Shown: positions 19,048 through 27,886, numbered from the stretch's first letter. The stretch: 64,000 nucleotides of DNA from Zhongshania aliphaticivorans (GCF_001586255.1 NZ_CP014544.1:3690501-3754500), one strand, 5' to 3'. Notes: a model not told the origin generated them from the sequence alone. Translations and numbers: made by a program.

Positions 19048-19082
19048 GAGAATGATATGTAGCCTAGCTACATATCATTCTC
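19048..19082. promoter_or_regulatory. 35-bp palindrome, probable TetR operator
   Basis: Two 16-bp arms match perfectly around a 3-base centre: GAGAATGATATGTAGC at 19048-19063 and its exact complement at 19067-19082. The element sits in the 126-bp gap between the divergent TetR and OYE genes, 20 bp before the OYE start. The size, symmetry and place fit a TetR-family operator that controls both promoters. Confidence 0.8.
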
Positions 19083-19101
19083 GACGACGACAATAATTAT
19101 T

Positions 19102-20307
19102 ATGCCTGACACCATTGCCCACGACTCTTCAGCCGCCTGCTTCTCAGCCGCTAAGCTAAACAGCCTAACGTTAAAAAACCGGTTTATTAAGGCGGGCACC
19201 TTCGAGAATATGACATCAAACGGCGTTCCCAGCGATGCCCTCAATCGCTTTCATGGCGAGCTTGCCGACGGCGGCATAGCGATGACCACTCTGGGGTATT
19301 GCGCGGTGGAAAATGACGGCCGCTTAAATGAAAATATGATGTATATGCACGAGGGCATTCGCCCCCCGCTCAGCGTGTTAATTGCCGACTTACACCAGCG
19401 CGGCACCATGGTATCTGGGCAAATGGGCTACTGCGGCGGCTTTTCTAAAAACCGCCACCTCAGCCGTCGCCGCCCACTAGGGCCAAGCTTCGGTCTCAAT
19501 GGTCTCGGTATCGCCCAGGGCATGTTGTTTTGTGATGCAATGAGCGTGCGTGATATTAATGCCATGGTCGCAAGTTACTCCCGCGCAGCGACTTTCATGA
19601 AATCGGTGGGCTTTGATGCCCTGGAGATTCATTTCGGTCACGGCTATGGACTCTGCCAATTTATGAGCCCGAAAACCAATAAACGCAAAGACGAGTACGG
19701 CGGCAGCCTTGAAAATCGTATGCGCTTACCACTGCGTGTACTCGCCGCCGTGCGGGAGGCCGTCGGCGACGACTTCCCTCTACTGGGTAAAATCAGCATG
19801 ACCGAAGGCGTTCGCGGCGGCCTTCACTACGACGACGCGGTGGAAATTAGCAAGCTTTTAGACAAGGCTGGCATCGACGGCATTATCACCAGCGGCGGCA
19901 CCAGTTCAATGAACCCGATGATCATGTTTCGGGGCGGCAATATTTTACCTGCCATGCTAAAAACCGAGCCAAGCTTGGTTATGCGTTTAATATTGCGCTT
20001 AGCGGGCAAGGCGATGTTTAAGGATTACCCCTATAAAGAGCTGTATTTTTTAGAGCAGGCCAAGCGCATTCGAGAAGCAGTTAACTGCAAAATGATTTAC
20101 GTTGGGGGCGCCAGCAGCCGTGCCAGCTTCGATCAATTAATGGCCGCTGGCTTTGATTTTATTCAGCTAGGACGAAGCTTACTCAGCGACCCGGATTTAC
20201 CGAATCGCGCCCAAGCTGATGTCAATTTTGTCAGCCGCTGCACTCACTGCAATGAGTGTGTAGCGACGATCGAAAGCCCTGAGGGTATTCACTGCACGCA
20301 ATTTTGA
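19102..20307 (+). CDS. Old Yellow Enzyme-type NADH:flavin oxidoreductase with C-terminal cysteine cluster
   Basis: 401 residues. An FMN TIM barrel has IHFGHGYGLCQFMSPKTN then KRKDEYGGSLENR, and a phosphate site (FIQLGRSLLSDPDLPNRA). After the barrel it has CX2CX2CX11C (CTHCNECVATIESPEGIHC), like the 4Fe-4S motif of 2,4-dienoyl-CoA reductases. The chain stops four residues later, at IHCTQF, so the FAD/NAD(P)H domains of that group are absent. It probably reduces enone- or enoyl-type substrates with an external electron donor. It is divergent from the TetR gene across a 35-bp palindrome. No clear ribosome-binding site precedes the ATG. Confidence 0.88.
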   Translation: MPDTIAHDSSAACFSAAKLNSLTLKNRFIKAGTFENMTSNGVPSDALNRFHGELADGGIAMTTLGYCAVENDGRLNENMMYMHEGIRPPLSVLIADLHQRGTMVSGQMGYCGGFSKNRHLSRRRPLGPSFGLNGLGIAQGMLFCDAMSVRDINAMVASYSRAATFMKSVGFDALEIHFGHGYGLCQFMSPKTNKRKDEYGGSLENRMRLPLRVLAAVREAVGDDFPLLGKISMTEGVRGGLHYDDAVEISKLLDKAGIDGIITSGGTSSMNPMIMFRGGNILPAMLKTEPSLVMRLILRLAGKAMFKDYPYKELYFLEQAKRIREAVNCKMIYVGGASSRASFDQLMAAGFDFIQLGRSLLSDPDLPNRAQADVNFVSRCTHCNECVATIESPEGIHCTQF

Positions 20308-20346
20308 ATCTAAGTCGGAGCCCTAAGGCCTGAGGTGATAGATGAA

Positions 20347-21903
20347 TCACAGTAATTTGCTAACCACGACCTCGACTTCACCCTCGCAACTGTTGTTCTG
20401 AAGAATTAACACGCTGTCGTTTGCCGCTGACATTACTGTCGCGCCACTGAGCGTTACTTTATAGCCAGCGGGGTAATGGAGTTTAGGCAGGTAAATTTCG
20501 GTGTTAGCATTGGCGGGGCGAATTTGGTAACGATAATGAAAATCACCGCTTATCGTATCAAAAGACAATTCCAAGGGAATACCCGCCGTGGCTTGGGGGT
20601 AACTGCGCTCCAACTCCTTTAGCTTATCGAGCTTGGCAGTTGTTAAATCGCGGTCGTCGGCAAACAGACCTTGGGCGCCGCTTTCCTGTGATTGGGTAGT
20701 GGGATCATTCCAATTTTTGTAAGCCCAATATTGCCATCCGGTTAAATGATTGTCGGCCAAATTCGCCACCCTATTTAAGAGCACTGGATCATCGCTCGCA
20801 CCAAATTCGGTCACCAGTTCCACAGCGCCAATTCTTGCACTTGTGATTCGCGCTTGCTCAAAGACCTTGGCCTCAAAGTTTTCACAGGTATCGGGCAGCA
20901 CATCTGGAATCGGTAGACCAAGATCCGCAGCCTGCAAAAATGCGGTCAGCGGGCAGTAATTGTGAACGGAATAACCGAGCTGAGACTCCCCCGCAATTGG
21001 CGTAAATCCGGTCGGTGTGCCAGTGCCACCCGCCAACAACTGCGGTTCAATCCATACCATATTTTTGCGGTCGACATCGCGAATAGCAGAGATCGCCTGC
21101 TCAAAAAATGGCTGAATTTCGCGGTCGGATGCTGGACAACCCAGCTCCGGCACAATACAGGTCGCCCACTCTAAGCCGGCCCAGGGTTCGTTCAGCAGGT
21201 CGTAACCCATAGAATATTTTTGCTCGGCCCACTTGCTAGCCACAGCCTGCCAAGCAGCGCTAAATCCCTGCCAAATCTGGCCTTGCTCGGCCCATAAATT
21301 GTCGAAAGCTTCTGAAACCTGAGGCGTAAAATAATTAAAGGGGAAGCCCAGTGCGGGCGAGCCCAACACCGTGGTCGTTACACCGCTGGGAATGCCCCAC
21401 TCTGGAACACCTTCGCCCTGATATAGCTCGCCGAGCATATCCTGATGAAAATCGAAGAGTATCCAAATGCCCCGCTCAGCGAGTAACTGCACAATACGAT
21501 CCCACGCAATGAGATAGCTTTGATCGATTTGCCCCGGCGCATCGGGCGAGACACCAGTCCACAAGGTACCAATACGCGCGCTATTAAAGCCATGCTCCAC
21601 CAGCCAATCAGCATCAGCAGCGGTGAAACCCTCAAGGTTATTGGGCGGAAAATACGGCGCCAATTTCCATACTAGGTTGACGCCGTGACTGATTACCACG
21701 CGATGGTGGTGATCGACCAGCCAACGGCCATCGCGCTGCAAACGCGGCACAGTATCGGGGGTTTGCGCTGGCGCCGCACAGGCATTGCCATTATCACTCA
21801 CGGATCCCGGCGTAGACCGACCATTGCTTTTGCAGCTCGGTAAAACTGCCGCAAGTGTGAGCACTGTAATGAGTACGAAGAACGGTCGCGCTTTATTATT
21901 CAT
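20347..21903 (-). CDS. GH5 family glycosidase, endoglycoceramidase-like lipoprotein
   Basis: 518 residues. A lipobox LPSC places the acylated Cys24 at the start of the mature protein. The GH5 barrel has WILFDFHQDMLGELYQGEG, typical of endoglycoceramidase-like members, the acid/base Glu239 in DLLNEPWAG and the nucleophile Glu366 in VELVTEFGAS. A C-terminal beta-sandwich (about 440-518) ends the protein. Family members cut the linkage between oligosaccharide and ceramide, or other beta-glucosides or steryl glucosides; the substrate here is not known. Surface exposure on the outer membrane is plausible. The isomerase-like gene lies 97 bp upstream on the same strand. Confidence 0.85.
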   Translation of the reverse strand: MNNKARPFFVLITVLTLAAVLPSCKSNGRSTPGSVSDNGNACAAPAQTPDTVPRLQRDGRWLVDHHHRVVISHGVNLVWKLAPYFPPNNLEGFTAADADWLVEHGFNSARIGTLWTGVSPDAPGQIDQSYLIAWDRIVQLLAERGIWILFDFHQDMLGELYQGEGVPEWGIPSGVTTTVLGSPALGFPFNYFTPQVSEAFDNLWAEQGQIWQGFSAAWQAVASKWAEQKYSMGYDLLNEPWAGLEWATCIVPELGCPASDREIQPFFEQAISAIRDVDRKNMVWIEPQLLAGGTGTPTGFTPIAGESQLGYSVHNYCPLTAFLQAADLGLPIPDVLPDTCENFEAKVFEQARITSARIGAVELVTEFGASDDPVLLNRVANLADNHLTGWQYWAYKNWNDPTTQSQESGAQGLFADDRDLTTAKLDKLKELERSYPQATAGIPLELSFDTISGDFHYRYQIRPANANTEIYLPKLHYPAGYKVTLSGATVMSAANDSVLILQNNSCEGEVEVVVSKLL

Positions 21904-22000
21904 GCTTGCAATCCATTTGCCCGCAACAACCCCGAGGAGGATGGAGGTTATTTAAAATGCTGATACTACCTACATTCCAAGTACCTTGACGGGGAACAGT

Positions 22001-22450
22001 TCACACTAAGTCGGCACGCTGGCGATAAAGATTCATTACAAATACCGGCAACGCCAGCAGCGGCAGTGTGCCAGGAATATAGAAACCATAAACCACGAGT
22101 GCCTCCAAGGCGGTTTCTGGTGCAACAAGACGCTTGCCAATAAACAAGGCATTGATTACTGGTCCAATAATATTCGCATAACAACCTAATACTAAGACGA
22201 TTCGCGCCACGCCAATAAGCGCGCCACGTAAATTGATACGCAACCAAATACCGGCCACGGCCAAGACCAGCAGGCCATTAATGATGCCCTCCATATGGGC
22301 GAATCGCCACGCGCCGTAGCTTGGATCGCTAGTGTCCACGGTGGCAGCGGCGTAGGAAAAACCGATACCCGCCAGCAAACCTAGAAATAAGATGATAAAG
22401 CCATGCATTGCCAAACGGCGCTGCTGATCACGGGCCAAAGGTGAGTCCAA
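22001..22450 (-). CDS. Styrene-oxide-isomerase-like four-helix membrane protein
   Basis: 149 residues with four predicted membrane helices (about 16-36, 52-70, 78-98 and 118-142). The arrangement HG (16-17), then FAHMEGIING with His52 and Asn58, parallels StyC (HG; His58 and Asn64, compared from memory), where the histidine binds haem b. Styrene oxide isomerase converts epoxides to aldehydes by a Meinwald rearrangement. The start used is TTG at 22448-22450 with GAGG 11 bases upstream; an ATG at 22408 would remove 14 residues. It lies 5 bp after the deazaflavin-type gene, so the two form one unit. Function is inferred from weak similarity. Confidence 0.55.
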   Translation of the reverse strand: MDSPLARDQQRRLAMHGFIILFLGLLAGIGFSYAAATVDTSDPSYGAWRFAHMEGIINGLLVLAVAGIWLRINLRGALIGVARIVLVLGCYANIIGPVINALFIGKRLVAPETALEALVVYGFYIPGTLPLLALPVFVMNLYRQRADLV

Positions 22451-22455
22451 TATCG

Positions 22456-22968
22456 TTAATCCTCTGTGTTATCTGTTGCCAACGAGCATATAAAAACGGG
22501 AATATCGCGATCAGTCCGAGCTTGGTACTGGTCAAAATCTGGGTATAGACTCAACAGGTGGGGCCACAGCTCACGCTTTTCTTCTGCGCTGGCCTGACGC
22601 GCAAGATAACGCTGGGTGGTGCCACCAACCATAATATCGATATTGGGGTCGGCAGCGATATTAAAATACCACAGCGGGTGTTTCTCCATTCCGCCTTGCG
22701 AGGCAACCAACAGCTTTTTGTCATTCCAAGGCAGGTGGATCAAGGCTATTTCCCGACGCTCGCCGGATCGCCTACCCGTCATCCCAACGATACAAATTGG
22801 AAAGCCGCCGGGGAAATTCTTCATTAAGCGGCCACTGCTTTTCTTGTATACCCAAACATTAAAGCGGGTGAAATATTTCATCACACGCTGGACAGTAGCC
22901 TGCCATTTAACCGGGATAGCGTCGACTTCGTCGCGACGGGTTTTGACGTAATCAAATTTGTTCGTCAT
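22456..22968 (-). CDS. Deazaflavin-dependent oxidoreductase (DDN/nitroreductase-like) family protein
   Basis: 170 residues. The split-beta-barrel core has the segments ICIVGMTGRRSGERREIALI, HPLWYFNIAADPNIDIMVGG and YLARQASAEEKRELWPHL, characteristic of the DDN (F420H2-dependent nitroreductase) family. Family members mostly use F420 in actinobacteria. Gammaproteobacterial members are known, but their cofactor and substrates are less clear. It is the first gene of a pair with the isomerase-like membrane protein (5-bp gap). A reductase acting together with an epoxide or aldehyde isomerase is a guess from this pairing. Confidence 0.82.
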   Translation of the reverse strand: MTNKFDYVKTRRDEVDAIPVKWQATVQRVMKYFTRFNVWVYKKSSGRLMKNFPGGFPICIVGMTGRRSGERREIALIHLPWNDKKLLVASQGGMEKHPLWYFNIAADPNIDIMVGGTTQRYLARQASAEEKRELWPHLLSLYPDFDQYQARTDRDIPVFICSLATDNTED

Positions 22969-23114
22969 TTTATTATTCTCAATCTTGAGTTTGGCAACGA
23001 CCTATACCAATCTACCACGTAAGAAACCAGCTGCCAGTTGCAAAAAAGGCCATGCGCTAGTGCAATTTCTCACTCGCGACATGGCCTTAATGTTGTGGAC
23101 AAACCTTACTGTTG

Positions 23115-26100
23115 TTAACCGATCCAGTTTGGCTTACGACGCAAATCCAATGTATGGGGATACTCCCCCGGCGCTTCCTCCGGCGGCGGCGCCAAGGGGC
23201 GCGGCGGCTCAGTAAAGAACTCCCGCACTGCGTCCAAATCCGGTCGTGGCGTATAGGGACCGGGGGTATGCTCTAGCGTGCCAAAGCGATTGCCACGCCG
23301 AGCCTCCGCTTCCATTGCATTCACGGGGAAGGTCTCGTAGCTGCGCCCGCCGGGGTGAGATACATGGTAGCTACAGCCACCCATAGAGCGCCCAGTCCAG
23401 GTATCGATTAGATCGAATATAAGCGGCGTGTGCACTCCGATGGTAGGGTGCAAGGCGGATGGCGGCGCCCACGCGCGGTAGCGCACACCGGCCACATATT
23501 CACCGTGCGTGGCGGTATTGCGCAGCGGCACGCGCCGTCCGTTACAGGCAAGTATATAGCGGCCATCGGTTAGCCCAGTGACCTTCACCTGCAAACGCTC
23601 CACCGATGAATCCACATAGCGAGCGGTGCCGAAACTACCCACTTCCTCACCCAGCACATTCCACGGTTCAACCGCCCAGCGCAGTTCAATTTCAATCTCG
23701 TCGAGCTTTACTCGGCCATAATGCGGAAAGCGAAACTCCTCAAAGGGTAATAGCCACTCCGCCTTGAAGGGATAGCCATGCTCCTGCAGGTCGGTGACGA
23801 CTTCGTTCATGTCCTGCCACAAATAATGCGGCATCATAAACTTGTCGTGCAAAGCCGTACCCCAGCGCACCAGCGGCTTTTTATAAGGTTCAGCCCAAAA
23901 TCGACCGACCAAGGTGCGAATCAATAGTGCCTGAACCAGCGCCATGCGGCTGTGCGGCGGCATTTCAAATCCGCGAAACTCTAACAATCCCAAACGGCCG
24001 GTAGCGCTATTTGGCGCATACAGTTTATCAATACAGAATTCAGCGCGATGGGTGTTGCCGGTGATATCAATCAGCAAGTTCCGCATTAGCCGGTCAACCA
24101 GCCAAGGCTGATCCGCCAATCCTTCGGGCATTTGCTGAAAGGCTATCTCCATCTCGTAGAGCATTTCGTCCCGCCCTTCATCGACGCGGGGCGCCTGACT
24201 GGTTGGGCCTACAAACGCACCAGAAAATATATACGACAAGCTTGGATGGTGCTGCCAAAAGGTGACCAAACTGCGCAGTAAGTCCGGGCGGCGCAGGATC
24301 GGGCTATCGGCCGGCGTGGCGCCGCCAAGGGTGATATGGTTGCCGCCGCCGGTACCGGTATGACGACCATCGAGCATAAATTTTTCAGCGCCCAAGCGAC
24401 ACTCTCGCGCTGCTGCGTAAAGCTCAGTCGTGTTTGCAACCAGCTCCTGCCAATTCGACGTTGGGTGTACGTTCACTTCAATGACGCCTGGGTCTGGCGT
24501 AACCAGTAGCTTTTGGATACGTGGATCACGAGGTGGTTCATAGCCCTCAATGATGACGGGCACAGCCAGCTCATCGGCAGTTTCTTCAATAGCCGCTACC
24601 AGTTCAATATAGTGTTCTAAACTGTGTAAGGGCGGCATAAAGACATGGACTTTACCGCCCCGCGCTTCAATACACATCGCAGTGCGAACCAGTGGCACAC
24701 TGTCGTCGACTGCGTCAGCAACTGCCCTACTCGCAGCGTGTAATTTCTGCGGGGTTGGCGGGTTCGATTCCAGTGGAAAATGAATATCCTCTCGTGTCTG
24801 TAAATTACCACGAGGATCAAAGGGGTCGCGATCAGCGGGTATATCTGGTGCTGTTGATTCAGGCAAATCTCCTAACGGCAGGCGTAAACCCATTGGCGAA
24901 TCACCCGGTGTCAGGATAAGGCGCTCACGTTTTACATTCCAAATACTACTCGTCCATTCGCCACTAGCGGGATCGCAAGCCAAAGGCACTATATAACCGC
25001 TAGGATCTTTAAAACCCTGTTCTAGTAGCCTAGCCAAACGGCGGCGACCTAAATCGTCACTGATTTTGGCGGCGAGAATATCTATATTTTTAGGAATTTT
25101 TTGTTCTTGTAAAAGATAGTGCAGAGCATCTTCGTACGCGGGCTGCACATAGTCCTTGGGCAAGCTCAATAATCCAGCCAATGTAACGGCAAATTTTTCC
25201 GCGTTTTTAACGGTGTGGCCATAATCCTGATCAACCCGCGCTAATAATTCAGGCTTGGTCCAAAGCGCCTCACCATCTTTACGCCAAAATAGACCCAGCG
25301 CCCAGCGCGGTACTTCTTCACCGGGATACCACTTGCCTTGGCCGTAATGCAATAAGCCCATGGGCGCAAAATGATTGCGCAATTTCAATAATAAGGTCTT
25401 AGCCAAACGCAGCTTATCGGCGCCAAGGGCGTCAATATTCCACTGCGCGGATTCCATATCGTCTACCGACACAAACGTCGGCTCGCCTCCCATTGTTAGG
25501 CGAACATCTTTGGCCACCAGATCGCGATCAACCGCATCTCCAAGCAAAAGAATATCGGCCCACTGGGCGTCGCTATAGGGCTTGGTGACCCGGGGATCTT
25601 CATGGGCACGCTCAACTTCATTGGAGTAGTCGAACTCTACTTCACACTCATCGGTGTAGCCTTCGATCGGGGCCGCAGAGACCGGGTCCGGCGTGCATGC
25701 CAGCGGTATATGGCCTTCGCTGGCAAACAGGCCAGAAGTAGGATCTAGCCCTATCCACCCTGCGCCCGGAATATACACCTCGCACCAGGCATGCAAATCG
25801 GTAAAATCCTTTTCTGGACCACTGGGGCCATCCAAAGATTTCTCGTCAGAGCTCAGCTGCACTAAATAACCCGACGCAAAACGTGCAGCTAAACCTAGAT
25901 GACGGAAAATTTGTACTAACAACCATGCTGAATCTCGACATGATCCCTTGGCGAGGCTCAGCGTTTCTTCTGGTGTTTGCACACCTGGCTCAAAGCGTAT
26001 GCAATATTCTATTTTCTTTTCGAGTATCTGATTCACTTCAACCAAAAAGTCGTTCATTCTTCTTGGCGCTTTAGAGATCGACCTTACTAGCTTATTAAAA

Positions 26101-26477
26101 ACTTTCCCTTGTTTTTCCTTTTCCAAATAGGGAGCAAGCTCTTTTTTAAGCTGTTTCTTATAGTAAAAGGGGAAGTTTTCAGCGTATTCTTCAAGAAAAA
26201 AGTCAAAGGGATTTATCACCGTCATGTCGGCGATAACCTCTACCTCAATAGAAAACTTATCGGTTTTCTCAGGAAACACTAAGCGGCCAAGGTAATTCCC
26301 AAAGGCATCTTGTTGCCAATTTAAAAAATGCGCCTCTGGAACGACCTTCATGCTATAGCTATGAATTGGGGTGCGGCTATGCGGCGCTGGCCGAAGGCGA
26401 ATAATGTGAGGTGACAAGTTAACTAAACGATCAAACTTGTAATAGGTTTTGTGGTGAATTGCCACGCGAATTGTCAT
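23115..26477 (-). CDS. Transglutaminase-like / DUF2126 fusion protein
   Basis: 1120 residues. Residues 1-90 form the bacterial transglutaminase-like N-terminal domain. The transglutaminase core has Cys180 (LAKGSCRDSAWLL), His229 (DLHAWCEVY) and Asp245 (GLDPTSGL). From about residue 300 to the end is DUF2126, with a glutamine-synthetase/ATP-grasp-like region (GGGNHITLGGATPADSPILR). Homologues often sit with DUF403 and ATP-grasp genes in a presumed peptide-modifying system; none of these partners is near here. The ATG has AGGAGA upstream. The molecular activity is unknown. Confidence 0.88.
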   Translation of the reverse strand: MTIRVAIHHKTYYKFDRLVNLSPHIIRLRPAPHSRTPIHSYSMKVVPEAHFLNWQQDAFGNYLGRLVFPEKTDKFSIEVEVIADMTVINPFDFFLEEYAENFPFYYKKQLKKELAPYLEKEKQGKVFNKLVRSISKAPRRMNDFLVEVNQILEKKIEYCIRFEPGVQTPEETLSLAKGSCRDSAWLLVQIFRHLGLAARFASGYLVQLSSDEKSLDGPSGPEKDFTDLHAWCEVYIPGAGWIGLDPTSGLFASEGHIPLACTPDPVSAAPIEGYTDECEVEFDYSNEVERAHEDPRVTKPYSDAQWADILLLGDAVDRDLVAKDVRLTMGGEPTFVSVDDMESAQWNIDALGADKLRLAKTLLLKLRNHFAPMGLLHYGQGKWYPGEEVPRWALGLFWRKDGEALWTKPELLARVDQDYGHTVKNAEKFAVTLAGLLSLPKDYVQPAYEDALHYLLQEQKIPKNIDILAAKISDDLGRRRLARLLEQGFKDPSGYIVPLACDPASGEWTSSIWNVKRERLILTPGDSPMGLRLPLGDLPESTAPDIPADRDPFDPRGNLQTREDIHFPLESNPPTPQKLHAASRAVADAVDDSVPLVRTAMCIEARGGKVHVFMPPLHSLEHYIELVAAIEETADELAVPVIIEGYEPPRDPRIQKLLVTPDPGVIEVNVHPTSNWQELVANTTELYAAARECRLGAEKFMLDGRHTGTGGGNHITLGGATPADSPILRRPDLLRSLVTFWQHHPSLSYIFSGAFVGPTSQAPRVDEGRDEMLYEMEIAFQQMPEGLADQPWLVDRLMRNLLIDITGNTHRAEFCIDKLYAPNSATGRLGLLEFRGFEMPPHSRMALVQALLIRTLVGRFWAEPYKKPLVRWGTALHDKFMMPHYLWQDMNEVVTDLQEHGYPFKAEWLLPFEEFRFPHYGRVKLDEIEIELRWAVEPWNVLGEEVGSFGTARYVDSSVERLQVKVTGLTDGRYILACNGRRVPLRNTATHGEYVAGVRYRAWAPPSALHPTIGVHTPLIFDLIDTWTGRSMGGCSYHVSHPGGRSYETFPVNAMEAEARRGNRFGTLEHTPGPYTPRPDLDAVREFFTEPPRPLAPPPEEAPGEYPHTLDLRRKPNWIG

Positions 26478-26781
26478 TACATCTCCTGCGGAAACCGCAT
26501 TTCAATCAAAGCTGATTGATCATTAAGTGGCCAAGCAATCGTCCACCATATCGCCCTTATCTCAGGGCAACGGCAGACCCGACAAAATATACGCCTACCC
26601 TATGCAATAGCTACTGCATTAGTGTGACACGGCCTATGCCTTTATGCGCAGACAAGCTTGAACAAGCATATTCCGCGCCACTTTTAATGCACGGTATTCA
26701 ATTCGACTTAGCACAAACCGAGAGCCGCACTGAATATTCCGGTAACGCTAAGATCGATATTATTGTTTAAGCAAGCCATGG
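26478..26781. other. Intergenic region without a supported gene
   Basis: About 300 bases between the transglutaminase gene and the beta-barrel-like gene. It holds only an 84-codon plus-strand frame with no recognisable domain or ribosome-binding site. The promoter for the transglutaminase gene should lie in its left part; nothing else is seen. Confidence 0.4.
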
Positions 26782-27795
26782 CTAATGGGAAAAATAGACG
26801 TCCAGCTTAATAGTAAAGCTCGCCTCGGCATTCCATCCATCCGCTTTAGGAAAAAAGACTTCGGGGCTTGCCGTTACAAAAACCCACTCTTCATAAAGTT
26901 TGTAGGTGTAACTGGTGCCAACGAAATAGGCTGTTAATTGAGCTTGAAACTCATTGGAAAAAACCAAGCCCGCGCGGTACTCCATGGCAGTCCGATCCGA
27001 AAGCCCCTGAGTTAAGGAGTAGACATGCACGTTTTGGAAAAAATCATACTGATCTTCATACTCAAGCACCGTCCAATAGCGCAAGCCCATGCGCTCACCT
27101 AAAGGTCTCGTCAGCTCAAACTCCGAGGTCTCACCCCAGCCTCGGTCGCTGAAATACCAAACTTCCTGCAAAAACTCAGGCGTCCATTCGCCCCATTTAT
27201 CAAAGGGTCGGCGCAAACGATAGCGACCAAAACCAACCAGTGGCGCGCGCAATTTGACACCGACACGAGCGGATCGTTTCCATTTATGCCACTCACTATC
27301 AGGGCTAATTTCGATCCCTGACACAGATTCTTTGCGATTAAAACGTTCGCCGGTGGAATTGCTCCGCACCCGCTCTTCTAGCGAGTTTTCACTCGCCTCG
27401 TCGCTGCTAAAAAACAATTTCATTTTGCGCTGAGTATTGGGTAAATCAAACTTCGCTTTCACCCGGACGTCAGTCTGAATTTCGCCGTGTTCCTCCCAGG
27501 TCTGCTTAAATTGGAGTTTCACGTAGCTTTCATTTTTGTAATCTGGGGGGGCATCCTCTTTACTGAAGTAGCGGTCGACGCCTTCGGCAAAATCGACCCA
27601 GGACTCTGACCATTCATCACGAGTCTCTTCAGCGCTTAATAACGATCGAGTGATAAAACTAGACTGGGGAGTATCAGCGTCGAGTGAGCGGGCGAAGGCA
27701 GGGGGAACATAAAGCAGGGCGATAGCACAGTACAGCATCATTATATATCTGCACCGACGGCAAAAGCTCAAACCCATGACTGCTACCAACTTCAT
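26782..27795 (-). CDS. Uncharacterised outer-membrane beta-barrel-like protein
   Basis: 337 residues. A signal peptide (LYCAIALLYVPPAFARSLD) is followed by a soluble segment of charged residues. A long series of alternating amphipathic strands (VRVKAKFDLPN, FGRYRLRRPF, YRAGLVFSNEFQAQLTAYFV) ends in a strand finishing with FSH, close to the aromatic-terminated strand of outer-membrane barrels. No named family is recognised. It lies after the terminator of the TonB2 operon on the same strand. The start is uncertain: the ATG at 27795 has no ribosome-binding site, while one at 27741 has GGTG upstream and still begins a signal peptide. Confidence 0.65.
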   Translation of the reverse strand: MKLVAVMGLSFCRRCRYIMMLYCAIALLYVPPAFARSLDADTPQSSFITRSLLSAEETRDEWSESWVDFAEGVDRYFSKEDAPPDYKNESYVKLQFKQTWEEHGEIQTDVRVKAKFDLPNTQRKMKLFFSSDEASENSLEERVRSNSTGERFNRKESVSGIEISPDSEWHKWKRSARVGVKLRAPLVGFGRYRLRRPFDKWGEWTPEFLQEVWYFSDRGWGETSEFELTRPLGERMGLRYWTVLEYEDQYDFFQNVHVYSLTQGLSDRTAMEYRAGLVFSNEFQAQLTAYFVGTSYTYKLYEEWVFVTASPEVFFPKADGWNAEASFTIKLDVYFSH

Positions 27796-27860
27796 TGACG
27801 TCTAAAGACTATAGAAAGCGCAGCTGTTAACGTCCACTAAACAGTGCAAAATACACAAAC

Positions 27861-27886
27861 AAAAAAGGCACCCGCAGGTGCCTTTT
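27861..27886 (-). terminator. Rho-independent terminator of the TonB2 operon
   Basis: A stem GGCACC (27867-27872) / GGTGCC (27877-27882) is flanked by A and T runs on both sides. It lies 20 bp past the TPR gene stop. Read on the minus strand it ends in a T run, so it would terminate the six-gene operon; the symmetric flanks could let it work in both directions. Confidence 0.85.

Noticed and set aside
26516-26770. 84-codon plus-strand frame between the transglutaminase and barrel genes
   Set aside because: Composition does not look like a folded protein and there is no start signal or family match.
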